A DNA stretch of 64,000 nt from Martinezella lusitana (GCF_014207095.1 NZ_JACHBG010000002.1:558001-622000); one strand, 5' to 3'; positions 44,715 to 54,238 are shown, counted from the stretch's first letter. Notes: generated by a model not told the origin, from the letters alone. Program-made: numbers and translations.

Positions 44715-45536
44715 ATGCTGCTCTTCCGATATCCTAGAAACGCTTTTTCTCTGCCAATGGTCGTGATCGCTGCAATCTTTGCGATTGTGTCCCTTCATCC
44801 CGTTTGGGCGGCAACAGACAAACCGATGGAATTTGTACTGGTGCGCGGCGATATGGCCTGGTGCAGAAATGACGATCGTTGTCCCGAGTGGATTTCCGCC
44901 GAAGGTAAGATCGAAAACGACACTCCTGCAAAGCTGCGCAAATTTCTTGGCCCTCTTGGGGACGCCAGCTTGCCTGTCGTCGTGAATTCGCCGGGCGGCA
45001 ATATCCGCGCAGCGCTGGAGATGGCATGGATTATGCGCAAGCATAAGCTCTCGATCGGCGTCGGGCAAACGCGGTGGCGTACCTGTCCCGTAGCCAATCC
45101 AACGTGCGCCGTATACACACCAGATGGTGCAAGGAAAGGTGAAGTCTATACAGGTGGCGCTTTCTGCAGCTCCGCATGCACCCTGTTTTTCGCCGGTGGC
45201 ATCAATCGTGTTTGTGGCCAGTGGGCCTGGCTTGGCGTGCATCAGGCTAGATCATTCGACATGTCTGCTCACGTCGAGAAAGTGGGGCTTCCAGCAGACC
45301 TGAGGAAGATGGTTATCCAGACTATAGGCGAAATGGGCGTCGACAAAAGCCTCTTCGACATCTCGCTTGAGGCGAAACCAAACCAATTGCGCAATGTGTC
45401 GCAAACGGAGGCAAGATCGCTCAATCTGACGACGGAGCTAGCGACCGTTGAGGATCTCGTGGCGGCGCGCAATTGTCGGGACAATGAAGCGCTTGCGACT
45501 TGCGCCACAAGGGCCCGCATCCCACCCAGAAAATAA
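44715..45536 (+). CDS. secreted ClpP-fold serine-protease-like protein, copy 2
   Basis: A 273-residue paralogue of the preceding gene. It shares MEFVLVRGDMAWCRNDDRCPEWISAEGKI with copy 1's matching block, VVVNSPGGNIRAALEMAWIMRK, CSSACTLFFAGG (Ser153) and LGVHQ (His176). Copy 1's extra middle segment (about residues 187-215) is missing. A signal peptide covers about 1-33. The ATG at 44715 is chosen, although a TTG at 44658 and an ATG at 44757 are possible and no ribosome binding site is strong. The pair looks like a tandem duplication with both active sites kept. Confidence 0.78.
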   Translation: MLLFRYPRNAFSLPMVVIAAIFAIVSLHPVWAATDKPMEFVLVRGDMAWCRNDDRCPEWISAEGKIENDTPAKLRKFLGPLGDASLPVVVNSPGGNIRAALEMAWIMRKHKLSIGVGQTRWRTCPVANPTCAVYTPDGARKGEVYTGGAFCSSACTLFFAGGINRVCGQWAWLGVHQARSFDMSAHVEKVGLPADLRKMVIQTIGEMGVDKSLFDISLEAKPNQLRNVSQTEARSLNLTTELATVEDLVAARNCRDNEALATCATRARIPPRK

Positions 45537-45542
45537 CTGCTC

Positions 45543-46052
45543 TCAGCTATCCTTGCTTTTGGCTTTCGTCATGATCTTTTCGAGGAAGCCGAGAAGCAGC
45601 GCCGAGACGACGAAAGCCAGATGGATGATGGTGAACCACATCAGCTTGGCATTGTCATATTGCGTGGCATTGAGGAAGATCTGCAGCAGGTGGATCGACG
45701 AGATCGCGACGATCGAAGACGCGACCTTGATCTTGAGGCTGCCTGAATCGAGCTTGCCGAGGAAGGAAACCTGACCTTCGGCTTCGTCGAAGCGGCTGAC
45801 AAAATTCTCGTAGCCGGAAATCATCACCATGACGATCAGGCTTGCTACCAGGGCGGCGTCGATCAGGCCGAGGATAGCCAGGATCATATCGGCTTCGTCA
45901 TAGACGAGCGCGTTGATGGCGACCTTGTAGAACTTGTAAATGAACGAAACGGCGTAGACGGCAAGCGAGGCGGCCAGGCCGAGATAGAAGATCACCAGGA
46001 GCCAGCGACTGGAGAGGATGATGCGCTCGACCAGCAATTCCAGGGACTTCAT
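45543..46052 (-). CDS. YqhA-family inner-membrane protein
   Basis: A 169-residue UPF0114/YqhA membrane protein with about four hydrophobic helices and the motif MKSLELLVERIILSSRWLL at the start. The VMISGYENFVSRFD and ASSIVAISSIHLLQIFL stretches are highly typical. The family's function is unknown. AAAGGAAA lies before the ATG at 46052; the frame is open upstream without conserved sequence. It is convergent with the ClpP-like gene (6 bp between stops). Confidence 0.9.
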   Translation of the reverse strand: MKSLELLVERIILSSRWLLVIFYLGLAASLAVYAVSFIYKFYKVAINALVYDEADMILAILGLIDAALVASLIVMVMISGYENFVSRFDEAEGQVSFLGKLDSGSLKIKVASSIVAISSIHLLQIFLNATQYDNAKLMWFTIIHLAFVVSALLLGFLEKIMTKAKSKDS

Positions 46053-46219
46053 ATGTTTTCCTTTGTTCTCGCTTCGGAATCGGATCCCGAAAATAGGCAT
46101 CCGGATGTCCCGGGACAAGCCGGTTCGTTTCCAAGGGGAGACGCGGCCGTTCCTATTCACACCGTAAACATATTGGTTTATCCCGACAGGCAAATGACCG
46201 TGTGTTGGGGGCAAGTTTA

Positions 46220-47899
46220 ATGGCGACAGTGGCATCCGATATCGAAATCGCGCGTGCGGCAAAGAAACTGCCTATTATCGAAATTGGCGCCAAACTCGGC
46301 ATTCCTGCAGGGGACCTTGCACCCTACGGCTACGACAAGGCGAAGATCGGCGCCGATTTCATTGCCGCCCAGGCCGGCAGGAAAGACGGCAAGCTTATTC
46401 TTGTCACGGCCATCAACCCGACGCCGGCAGGCGAGGGGAAGACGACGACGACGGTCGGTCTCGGAGATGGCCTCAACCGCATCGGCAAGAAGGCGATGGT
46501 CTGCGTACGCGAGGCGTCGCTCGGTCCGTGCTTCGGCGTCAAGGGCGGGGCGGCCGGCGGCGGCTATGCGCAGGTCGTGCCGATGGAAGACATCAATCTG
46601 CACTTCACCGGCGATTTCCACGCGATCACCTCGGCCCATAACCTGCTCGCCGCGTTGATCGACAACCATATTTATTGGGGCAACGAGCAGAATATCGATA
46701 TCCGGCGTATCACCTGGCGCCGCGCGATGGATATGAATGATCGGGCTCTGCGCGATATCGTGTCCTCCCTTGGCGGCGTTTCCAACGGCTTCCCTCGCGA
46801 AGGCGGTTTCGACATCACCGTCGCTTCCGAGGTCATGGCGATCCTCTGCCTGGCATCCGATCTCAAGGATCTGGAAAAACGGCTCGGCGATATCATCATC
46901 GGTTATCGCCGCGATCGCACGCCGGTCCATGCACGCGACTTGAAGGCCGACGGCGCCATGGCCGTGCTCTTGAAGGATGCGATGCAACCAAACCTCGTGC
47001 AGACGCTGGAAAACAATCCTGCGCTGGTGCATGGCGGCCCCTTCGCCAATATCGCCCATGGCTGCAACTCGGTCATTGCCACACGCACGGCGCTGAAGCT
47101 TGCCGATTACGTGGTGACAGAAGCCGGCTTCGGCGCGGATCTCGGCGCGGAGAAATTCTTCGACATCAAATGCCGCAAGGCAGGGCTTTCGCCGGATGCG
47201 GCCGTCATCGTGGCGACCGTTCGCGCGCTGAAGATGAACGGCGGCGTCAAGAAGGACGATCTCGGCCAGGAGAATGTCGAGGCGCTGGTCAAGGGCTGCG
47301 CCAATCTCGGCCGGCATGTCGCCAATGTCCGCAAGTTCGGCGTGCCTGTCGTGGTGGCCATCAATCATTTCGTCTCGGATACGGACGCCGAAATCGAAGC
47401 GCTGCAGGACTATGTCGCCCGGCTCGGAGCAGAAGCCATCCTGTGCCGCCATTGGGCCGAAGGTTCGGCCGGGATCGTCGATCTCGCACATAAGGTCGTC
47501 GAACTTGCCGAATCCGGCATGGCGAAGTTTCATCCGCTCTATCCCGACAATCTTTCCCTGCTCGAGAAAATCGAGGCCGTCGCCTCGAGGATCTATCATG
47601 CCGGCGAAGTCACCGCCGACAAGGCCGTGCGCGACCAGTTGCGCTCCTGGGAGGACCAGGGATATGGCCATCTGCCGGTCTGCATGGCGAAAACCCAATA
47701 CTCCTTCTCGACCGATCCGAACATTCGCGGCGCGCCGGAAGGCCATATAGTGTCGGTTCGCGAGGTGCGGTTGTCGGCTGGTGCCGGCTTCGTCGTCGCC
47801 ATCACCGGCGAGATCATGACCATGCCCGGTCTTCCCAAATCACCGGCAGCGGAACGGATTTTCCTCAATGATCAAGGCTACATCGAAGGATTGTTTTAA
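46220..47899 (+). CDS. fhs: formate-tetrahydrofolate ligase
   Basis: A 559-residue enzyme that makes 10-formyl-THF from formate, THF and ATP. The P-loop [19 protein letters not shown] is near residue 70. [29 protein letters not shown] and the ending [18 protein letters not shown] are hallmarks. The ATG at 46220 was chosen for the family start [16 protein letters not shown]. It is divergent from yqhA. No fold or other C1 gene is next to it. Confidence 0.96.
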   Translation: MATVASDIEIARAAKKLPIIEIGAKLGIPAGDLAPYGYDKAKIGADFIAAQAGRKDGKLILVTAINPTPAGEGKTTTTVGLGDGLNRIGKKAMVCVREASLGPCFGVKGGAAGGGYAQVVPMEDINLHFTGDFHAITSAHNLLAALIDNHIYWGNEQNIDIRRITWRRAMDMNDRALRDIVSSLGGVSNGFPREGGFDITVASEVMAILCLASDLKDLEKRLGDIIIGYRRDRTPVHARDLKADGAMAVLLKDAMQPNLVQTLENNPALVHGGPFANIAHGCNSVIATRTALKLADYVVTEAGFGADLGAEKFFDIKCRKAGLSPDAAVIVATVRALKMNGGVKKDDLGQENVEALVKGCANLGRHVANVRKFGVPVVVAINHFVSDTDAEIEALQDYVARLGAEAILCRHWAEGSAGIVDLAHKVVELAESGMAKFHPLYPDNLSLLEKIEAVASRIYHAGEVTADKAVRDQLRSWEDQGYGHLPVCMAKTQYSFSTDPNIRGAPEGHIVSVREVRLSAGAGFVVAITGEIMTMPGLPKSPAAERIFLNDQGYIEGLF

Positions 47900-48015
47900 G
47901 TTCTGATTCTGATTCAACGTCACTATCGGCCACCCGCCGTATTGACGCTGCGAAAATTGCCGGCAAGATCGACACGATGCATTGATATCGTCGCATGTGA
48001 CGATGGAGGTCGGTC

Positions 48016-48855
48016 GTGACCGCAGGCAAGCGAGCCAGTCTGGACAAGATACGCGCTTTCCATGCGAGGATGATGGCGGCTGCCGCAAACTCCAGGGACG
48101 AACGGCTGGAGCGCGCCTTCAATGCCGTCAGGCGCGAAGCTTTCATGGGACCGGGGCCGTGGCAGATCGTGGTCAACCGGCACTATCTCGAAACGCCGAA
48201 TGACGATCCTGCTTTTCTTTACCAGAATGTGCTCGTTGCGCTGGACAAAGCGAAGGGTATCAACAATGGCGAGCCGTTTCTTCATGCCGCCTTTCTGGGC
48301 GTGGTCGCCCCGATGCCCGGCGAGACGGTCATTCATGTCGGGACTGGTACTGGATACTATACCGCGCTTTTGTCGACGCTCGTCGCACCGGGCGGCCATG
48401 TCCACGCGATCGAAATCGATGAGGCTTTGGCGAACCGGACACGCGAAAATCTCGCCACCTTCGAGGATGTTTCGGTCCTCTGCGGCGATGCGACTATGCT
48501 CGAACTGCCGCCTGCCGACGTGATCTATGTCAATGCCGGCGTCGTGGCGCCGCCGCTCTCGTGGCTTCAGGCGCTGCTGCCCGGTGGCCGGATCATCATG
48601 CCGTGGCAGGCCAATGACAGGATAGGCCTTGCTGTTCTGATCAAGCGCGCGGATGAGAGATATGCTGTCAGAGCTCTGATGCCCGCTTTTTTCATCCCCT
48701 GCATCGGCGCGTCCGATCCGGCCCAATGCAGTATGGTCCCCAGCGTCGGCGCCGCCTGGACCATCCGTTCGGTCTGGCTGAGACGCGATCGGGAGCCGGA
48801 TGAGACGGCAGTCGCGATCTACCGGGATGTCTGGTTCTCAAACTCTCATGTCTAG
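48016..48855 (+). CDS. PCMT-like SAM-dependent methyltransferase
   Basis: A 279-residue protein of the protein-L-isoaspartate O-methyltransferase superfamily. SAM-binding motif I is VIHVGTGTGYYTALL, followed by AIEIDEAL and IYVNAGVVAPP. It is longer than true Pcm (about 210) and lacks some substrate-loop residues, so isoaspartate repair is not certain. Translation starts at GTG (48016) after GGAGG. Its TAG stop (48853) is the first triplet of an intergenic repeat. Confidence 0.85.
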   Translation: MTAGKRASLDKIRAFHARMMAAAANSRDERLERAFNAVRREAFMGPGPWQIVVNRHYLETPNDDPAFLYQNVLVALDKAKGINNGEPFLHAAFLGVVAPMPGETVIHVGTGTGYYTALLSTLVAPGGHVHAIEIDEALANRTRENLATFEDVSVLCGDATMLELPPADVIYVNAGVVAPPLSWLQALLPGGRIIMPWQANDRIGLAVLIKRADERYAVRALMPAFFIPCIGASDPAQCSMVPSVGAAWTIRSVWLRRDREPDETAVAIYRDVWFSNSHV

Positions 48856-48957
48856 GGCATTTCCGCTTTTCTTTGAGCTGCGAAAACGCTCTATCTTGTT
48901 GTTTTCTTGCGCATTCCGGACGGAAAACCGCTGCGCACTTTTCCCGGAAATGCTCTA
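48853..48957. repeat. RIME-like repeat filling a convergent gene junction
   Basis: It starts with TAG and ends with CTA, which are the stop codons of the methyltransferase (+) and the extensin-like gene (-). Outer arms GCATTTCCG (48857-48865) and CGGAAATGC (48945-48953) form a perfect pair. Inner blocks cgaaaacgctct and the pair around 48913-48930 repeat in the copies at 34041 and 22312. Confidence 0.8.
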
Positions 48958-49770
48958 ATGGCAGTATCGGAAGCCGCCATTCCTTTCGAGCACGTCCAGA
49001 TGGAAATGGGTCTCGTGGGCAGCGTCGCTTTCAGGATCGAGGACGGTCGTGAAATAGAGGCAAGCTGAGGCGCTTGCCGCGCGTTGGAATGCGCCTGTCA
49101 GGGTCGGGTCTTCGCGTCTGGGCTCGATGCCGATGGTGTTGCCGTTCTCGAAGGTAAAGCTTGCGACATCGATAGCGTTGCCGCGAGCATGCTCCGAGAT
49201 CTTTCCCGTGGATGCATTGTTGCGCAGGCGGCAGATGTAGGTTGATGCCTGGTTGATCGTGACGATCTTGCCATTCTCCAAGGCGGCGGTGGAGGGGATG
49301 ACGCTTCCTTTCATCCATTGCGCCAGCGCCAGCGCGGTTTCGCAACGCATCTTACCCTCGGGTTTGAGTTCTATCTCAGGCAGCGGCGAGGTGAGGGCGA
49401 TGGGCTTGTCGATGCCGCAGCCATCGCCGTCATCGATGCGGGGGATCTCTTTGAAGATCGCGCCGATGGCGGTCAGCTCCTTCAGACAGGCCTGGTGCTC
49501 CTCGTCCGATTCCGGGGCGATTGTCGGAGACGGGCGAGGCGGTCCCTGCATTTCTCCGGTCGCCGGTGTTGGAGCCGGGATGTCCGGCTTGTCGGCAGGA
49601 ACTGCTGACTTATCCAAGGGAGCTGGCGGCTTCTCCATCGGGACCGGCGGCGTTTGGGCGGGTTGCTGCTCCCTAACCGGTTTCTGCTCCGGGATCGGAC
49701 CGGTTTGCGGGAGGGCCGCGGCCATGAGCCAAACAAGCGCAGACGTGAGTGAAACAATTCTAAACAGCAT
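48955..49770 (-). CDS. extensin-like C-terminal domain protein, secreted
   Basis: A 271-residue exported protein. A signal peptide (about 1-22) and a Pro/Lys/Glu-rich linker (about 25-88) come first. The extensin-like domain (about 95-271) follows, with ACLKELTAIGAIFKEIP, DGCGIDKPIAL, SEHARGNAIDVASF and HETHFHLDV. These His/Asp residues resemble the zinc-binding core of VanY/peptidase M15-like folds, so cell-wall cleavage is possible; the family itself is uncharacterised. The ATG at 49770 is preferred over a TTG one codon earlier. Confidence 0.88.
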   Translation of the reverse strand: MLFRIVSLTSALVWLMAAALPQTGPIPEQKPVREQQPAQTPPVPMEKPPAPLDKSAVPADKPDIPAPTPATGEMQGPPRPSPTIAPESDEEHQACLKELTAIGAIFKEIPRIDDGDGCGIDKPIALTSPLPEIELKPEGKMRCETALALAQWMKGSVIPSTAALENGKIVTINQASTYICRLRNNASTGKISEHARGNAIDVASFTFENGNTIGIEPRREDPTLTGAFQRAASASACLYFTTVLDPESDAAHETHFHLDVLERNGGFRYCH

Positions 49771-49866
49771 CAAGTAAAACAGCCAATTCTAATGGTGGTG
49801 CCGATAGAACGCCCGAGGTGGCTGTTTCGTTGCAAATCAGCAACTCTTTGCGGCCTCGCGTAAACA

Positions 49867-49881
49867 TGATAATTTTATTCA
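49867..49881. promoter_or_regulatory. IRO box (RirA-type) 1
   Basis: TGA (49867-49869), nine bases, TCA (49879-49881): an exact match to the TGA-N9-TCA iron-responsive operator described for rhizobial RirA. It lies 160 bp upstream of the haem receptor. Confidence 0.65.
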
Positions 49882-49903
49882 TGATTATTGGCGGTGAATA
49901 TAT

Positions 49904-49918
49904 TGACAATAATAGTCA
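49904..49918. promoter_or_regulatory. IRO box (RirA-type) 2
   Basis: TGA (49904-49906), nine bases, TCA (49916-49918). It is a second exact IRO box whose centre is 37 bp from the first. AT-rich sequence around it is consistent with a promoter. Confidence 0.7.
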
Positions 49919-50040
49919 TGTTTTTTATGCGGCAGAAAGAAGGCGGAATATTTCCGTCTCGTTAACACGACTAACCTAGCCAGCCCCTTGCCTGCCTTCG
50001 ACGCAGCAACCAGCCAGCCCGGTGAAGCAGTTCGAAAGGA

Positions 50041-52290
50041 ATGGTTATGGTTGTTCGGCGCTCACGCTCGGCTCATTTAGCATGCACCGCGTTTCTGACC
50101 CTTGGGTTTACGACGGCATCTTTTGCGCAGACGGCGGTCCAGAATGAAGAGGCGACTGGTGAAGCCGCCAGGGGCGATCGGGTCACGAGCCTGAAGCCGA
50201 TCGTTGTCAGCGGCAAAAGCAAGGCGAGCAAGGATGTGCTTGCCGATTCCCCGACTGCGAGCGAGACGACCGCCAAGGAGATCGACGACAAGCAGATCAC
50301 CCGCATCGAAGATCTCGGCCGAAGCACCGAGGTTGGCGTCGGCTTCAATCGCGCCAGCGGCGGCGTCAATATTCGCGGTCTTGGCGATGACCGCGTGCTG
50401 ACCACGGTCGACGGCATCGAAATTCCTTATCTTCTTGATGCTTCGCGTGGTTCCTCCAACGGTGCCAATGGCGGTGTGAACAGCTTCGATTTCAACGCGC
50501 TTTCCAGCGTCGATGTCGTGCGTGGCGCCGATTCCAGCCGTGCCGGTTCGGGCGCGCTCGGTGGAGCCTTCGTTCTGCGGACCCTGGAGCCGGAAGATCT
50601 GATCGCACCCGGCTCCACCTGGGGCGGCGTCTTCAAGTTCGGCTACAATGGCGACGATCGCAGCATCGGCGGTGCCGCGGCTGTTGCCAAGCGCATCGAC
50701 AATACCGCCGTTCTCTTCCAGGGCGGCTACACGCGTGGTCATGAGCTTGAGAACAATGGCGATGTCGGCGGCTATTCGACCAAGCGTACCGAGGCGAATC
50801 CGGCCGACTACAATCAGAGAAGCGGCCTGTTCAAGATCCGCCAATATACCGACATCGGCACCTTCGGCATCACGGCGGAGCACTACAACAAGGATAAGAC
50901 CACCGATCTGACGACGCTGCAAAGCCCGACCGGGAACTTCCGGCCCGGCAACTACAATGCGACTGATAATGTCGAGCGCAATCGTGTTTCGCTCGATTAC
51001 AAGTATGAGGCCGAGAGCGCCGATTCGCTGCTTGATACCGCCAATGCCGTTTTCTATTGGCAGAACCTCCTGCGTGAAGGCGGCGTCGACGGCTATCGCT
51101 ACACTTCCGTCATCGGCGACTATTGGCGCAGCAACGAGATGCGGGATCGTAGCATCGGTTTCAGCGGCAACGCCTCCAAGGCGTTCGATACCGGCAGCCT
51201 GCATCACAAGGTCACCTTCGGTCTTGATACCGCATTCAACAAGATCCATCAGTATTCGGCGGGCAAGGACGCTTGCGCCAATCCGCGTTGGGCTTTCTCC
51301 TGCTCGTTCCTGCACACCAACCAGTCCGACATGCCCGATGTTGATGGCAGGCGCGTTCGTGCCTTCATCGACGACAAGATCGAGTTCGGCTCCAGCGGCT
51401 TCTCGCTGATGCCGGGTCTGGGCTTCGAATGGTATGATTACTCACCGAAGAATACGGCCGCTTATCGCGACAGCGCCAACTATCGCGGTCTGCCCGCCGG
51501 TCAGTCGGACAGCCGTATCTCGCCGAAGTTGCGCGCCTCGTACCAGCCGCAGGACAATGTCGAGATCTACGCGCAATGGGCCATGGCCTTCCGCGCGCCG
51601 AGCGCCAGCGAGCTTTACGTGAATTACGGCGTGCCGGGCGGCTACGTAAACTACGGCAATCCCAACCTGAAGCCCGAAACCAGCAACGGTATCGAAATCG
51701 GCACCAACCTCGGTGACGACGACTTCGGCGGCCATGTCGGTGCTTTCTACAACAAATACAAGAACTTCATTGACACATCCAATCGCCGCGACCCGACGGG
51801 CACCTATCCGCTCGGCATTACCGAATATTTCAACCGTGCCAATGTCCGCATGTATGGCGTCGAAGTGAACGCGCATAAGAAGTTCGACAATGGCTTCCAT
51901 ATCAATGGCGCGCTTGCCTATGTGAACGGCAAGGACTCCGACACCGATCAGTGGATCAACTCCGTTGCTCCCGCCAAAGCGGCCTTCACGGTCGGCTATG
52001 CTACCGAAGTCTGGGGAACCGACCTGACCTTCGTTGCGGCGACCAGCGAGCCGAAGAAGACGGGCGACACCCTGCGCACACCCGGCTACGGCATCTTCGA
52101 CCTGACGGGTTGGTGGGAGCCGGAACAGGTGAAGGGGCTCAGCATCCGCGGCGGCGTCTACAACCTCTTCAATAAGACCTATTACGATGCGCTCAATTCA
52201 CCGTCCTACAGCGGTGCACAGACGCAGCCTGCATCCTACTATTCCGAGCCCGGCCGGACCTTCAAGCTGACGCTGACGCAAAGGTTCTAA
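50041..52290 (+). CDS. shmR: TonB-dependent haem/haemoglobin outer-membrane receptor
   Basis: A 749-residue outer-membrane beta-barrel. It has a signal peptide (about 1-30), a plug domain (about 70-190, with GVNIRGLGDDRVLTTVDGIEI) and a 22-strand barrel ending in the required Phe (LTLTQRF). The haem-receptor FRAP (517-520) and NPNL (540-543) motifs are both present. It resembles S. meliloti ShmR, which is likewise encoded next to trpE(G). Two IRO boxes upstream suggest RirA repression under iron sufficiency. A terminator with a UUCG loop follows. Confidence 0.93.
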   Translation: MVMVVRRSRSAHLACTAFLTLGFTTASFAQTAVQNEEATGEAARGDRVTSLKPIVVSGKSKASKDVLADSPTASETTAKEIDDKQITRIEDLGRSTEVGVGFNRASGGVNIRGLGDDRVLTTVDGIEIPYLLDASRGSSNGANGGVNSFDFNALSSVDVVRGADSSRAGSGALGGAFVLRTLEPEDLIAPGSTWGGVFKFGYNGDDRSIGGAAAVAKRIDNTAVLFQGGYTRGHELENNGDVGGYSTKRTEANPADYNQRSGLFKIRQYTDIGTFGITAEHYNKDKTTDLTTLQSPTGNFRPGNYNATDNVERNRVSLDYKYEAESADSLLDTANAVFYWQNLLREGGVDGYRYTSVIGDYWRSNEMRDRSIGFSGNASKAFDTGSLHHKVTFGLDTAFNKIHQYSAGKDACANPRWAFSCSFLHTNQSDMPDVDGRRVRAFIDDKIEFGSSGFSLMPGLGFEWYDYSPKNTAAYRDSANYRGLPAGQSDSRISPKLRASYQPQDNVEIYAQWAMAFRAPSASELYVNYGVPGGYVNYGNPNLKPETSNGIEIGTNLGDDDFGGHVGAFYNKYKNFIDTSNRRDPTGTYPLGITEYFNRANVRMYGVEVNAHKKFDNGFHINGALAYVNGKDSDTDQWINSVAPAKAAFTVGYATEVWGTDLTFVAATSEPKKTGDTLRTPGYGIFDLTGWWEPEQVKGLSIRGGVYNLFNKTYYDALNSPSYSGAQTQPASYYSEPGRTFKLTLTQRF

Positions 52291-52316
52291 GCCGTCTCAT
52301 CGACGCAGCAAACTCG

Positions 52317-52344
52317 GGCGATGCTTCGGCGTCGCCTCTTTTTT
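52317..52344 (+). terminator. terminator of the haem receptor gene
   Basis: GGCGATGC (52317-52324), tetraloop TTCG, GCGTCGCC (52329-52336), then TCTTTTTT. It lies 27 bp after the receptor stop. Confidence 0.8.
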
Positions 52345-52714
52345 GCCCCTCTGGGGATGCATCGGGACGTCAGCGCAATTGTAAATCGTATCGTTCGATG
52401 CTATCTGAAGCGCGCAGTCTTTAAACCTATTGAGAGAAAAGAGAGGAGGACCGTATGACAAAGATAGTCTGGCATATTCGCCAGTTCGGTCCGACTTGTG
52501 CCCTGCAGATGCGTTTGCAGGGCTGATCAGAGGCTGTAACTCACTCATTTCTTCTGGTCTGCCCCTTTGGGAGACGTAGGCTTGCGCGTTCTCGTGCGGC
52601 CGCGTCATGACATGTTTTCGAGCATTGGCCTGTAATGGCCAACCACATCTGCAGCACGGCGAAAGGAGCCGGCGGCGATGCTTTGGGAATGCTCGTGCAA
52701 GACCGGATAAGACC
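52345..52714. other. leader region upstream of the ABC-F gene
   Basis: It contains the small reading frame 52455-52526, a hairpin over its last codons (52500-52507/52516-52523), TTGGCC/GGCCAA (52625-52630/52637-52642), and CGAGCATT (52619-52626) matched by AATGCTCG (52688-52695) around the ribosome binding region. It is probably the 5' leader of the ABC-F message. Confidence 0.5.
52455..52526 (+). CDS. possible 23-residue leader peptide upstream of the ABC-F gene
   Basis: The frame encodes MTKIVWHIRQFGPTCALQM plus four more residues. AGGAGGA lies 5 bases before the ATG, the strongest ribosome binding site in the neighbourhood. The last third overlaps the hairpin 52500-52523. Antibiotic-resistance ABC-F genes in other bacteria are often switched by ribosome stalling on such leaders. 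Whether this frame is translated is unknown. Confidence 0.4.
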   Translation: MTKIVWHIRQFGPTCALQMRLQG

Positions 52715-54238
52715 ATGACTCTGATCAATCTCCGCAATTTTGGCGCCACTCTCGGCGCGCCGTTGTTTGCCAACCTCAATCTCACCGTCGATGCAGGCGA
52801 TCGTCTCGGTATCGTTGCAGCGAACGGACGCGGGAAAACCACGCTGCTCAACTGCATAGCGGGCAAGCTGGAGCCGACGACGGGCGATATCACGCGGGCA
52901 CGCGGCCTCCGTGTTGGTTATGTCGAGCAGTATGTGCCTGCCAATCTTCTCGATGTTTCCTTCTATGATGCCGTTCTGCGCGTGCTGCCGAAGGAGCAGA
53001 TCGCGAGCGAAAGCTGGCGCGTCGATGTCACACTCGATTCATTGGCGGTGCCCGCAGAGATGCGGGAGAGGACGCTGGCCCAGTTGAGCGGCGGCTGGCA
53101 AAGGCTCGCCATGCTTGCCCGCGTCTGGGTGACCGAGCCCGACGTGTTGATGCTCGACGAACCGACCAACCATCTCGATCTCGCCAAGATCGCACTACTG
53201 GAGGACTGGCTGAACGCGTTGCCGCGCGATGTGTCGGTGATGATCGCCAGCCACGACCGCGCGTTTCTCGATGCCGTCAGCAACCGTACGCTCTTCCTGC
53301 GTCAGGAGCAGTCGCAGGTCTATGCGTTGCCCTATAGCCGGGCGCGGGCGGCGCTGGACGAGGCGGATGCCTCGGAAGAGCGGCGCTATCAGAAGGATAT
53401 GAAGACGGCACAACAGCTGCGCAAACAGGCGGCGAAGCTCTACAATCTTGGCGTCAATTCCGGTAGCGACCTGCTGACGGTGAAGACGAAGCAGTTGAAG
53501 GCGCGCGCCGAACGCCTCGAGGATGCGGCGCGGCCGGGCTATCAGGAGCGTTCGGCGGGTGCCATCAAGCTTGCCAATCGCGGCACGCAGGCGAAGATAT
53601 TGGTAACGCTCGAGGATGCTTCCGTCGAAACGCCCGATGGGACGCTGTTGTTCAAGACGGGCAGACGCTGGATTTGCCAGGGGGATCGCATCGTCCTGCT
53701 GGGAGCCAACGGTGCCGGCAAGACGCGCCTTGTCGAGATGATCCGCTCTGCCATCGCGGATCAATTCGCCGTTGAGGCCATCAAGGCAACGCCCTCGCTG
53801 GTGCTTGGCTACAGCGACCAGTCGCTATCCAATCTCGGCCAGGACGACACGCCGCTCGGCGTGGTTACGCGGCTGTTCGAGCTTGGCGAGCAACGGGCGC
53901 GCACCTTGCTTGCCGGTGCCGGCATGAACATCGAGATGCAGGGTCGCCCGGTCGGCAGGCTTTCCGGTGGACAGAAGGCGCGCTTGGCGATGCTGGTGCT
54001 GAGGCTCACCAATCCGAACTTCTACCTGTTGGACGAACCCACCAACCATCTGGACATCGATGGTCAGGAGGCGCTGGAGGGCGAGTTGATGGAAAGCGAG
54101 GCGAGCTGCCTGCTCGTTTCGCACGATCGCAGTTTCGTGCGCTCGGTCGGCAATCGCTTCTGGCTGATCGACCGGAAGCGGCTGGTCGAAGTCGATAGTC
54201 CGGAGGAGTTTTTCGAAGCGGCCAGGACGCAGGGCTAG
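52715..54238 (+). CDS. ABC-F family ATPase
   Basis: A 507-residue protein with two ABC domains and no membrane part. Domain 1 has GIVAANGRGKTTLLN, LSGGWQRLAMLARVW and VLMLDEPTNHLDL. Domain 2 has LGANGAGKTRLVE, LSGGQKARLAMLVLR and FYLLDEPTNHLDI. A charged linker of about 90 residues between them (about 215-305) would reach the ribosome. ABC-F proteins act on translating ribosomes, either as housekeeping factors or to displace antibiotics; this one is not clearly EttA, Uup or YheS. The Gly-Arg-Gly-Lys and Gly-Ala-Gly-Lys P-loops keep the essential Lys. Confidence 0.9.
   Translation: MTLINLRNFGATLGAPLFANLNLTVDAGDRLGIVAANGRGKTTLLNCIAGKLEPTTGDITRARGLRVGYVEQYVPANLLDVSFYDAVLRVLPKEQIASESWRVDVTLDSLAVPAEMRERTLAQLSGGWQRLAMLARVWVTEPDVLMLDEPTNHLDLAKIALLEDWLNALPRDVSVMIASHDRAFLDAVSNRTLFLRQEQSQVYALPYSRARAALDEADASEERRYQKDMKTAQQLRKQAAKLYNLGVNSGSDLLTVKTKQLKARAERLEDAARPGYQERSAGAIKLANRGTQAKILVTLEDASVETPDGTLLFKTGRRWICQGDRIVLLGANGAGKTRLVEMIRSAIADQFAVEAIKATPSLVLGYSDQSLSNLGQDDTPLGVVTRLFELGEQRARTLLAGAGMNIEMQGRPVGRLSGGQKARLAMLVLRLTNPNFYLLDEPTNHLDIDGQEALEGELMESEASCLLVSHDRSFVRSVGNRFWLIDRKRLVEVDSPEEFFEAARTQG

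Noticed and set aside
46217..47746. A 509-codon open frame opposite fhs
   Set aside because: fhs is fully conserved along its length; the antisense frame shows no family and no ribosome binding site.
50077..51315. A 412-codon frame opposite the haem receptor
   Set aside because: The receptor reads cleanly with plug, FRAP/NPNL and terminal Phe; the opposite frame has only Ala/Ile/Gly-rich composition.
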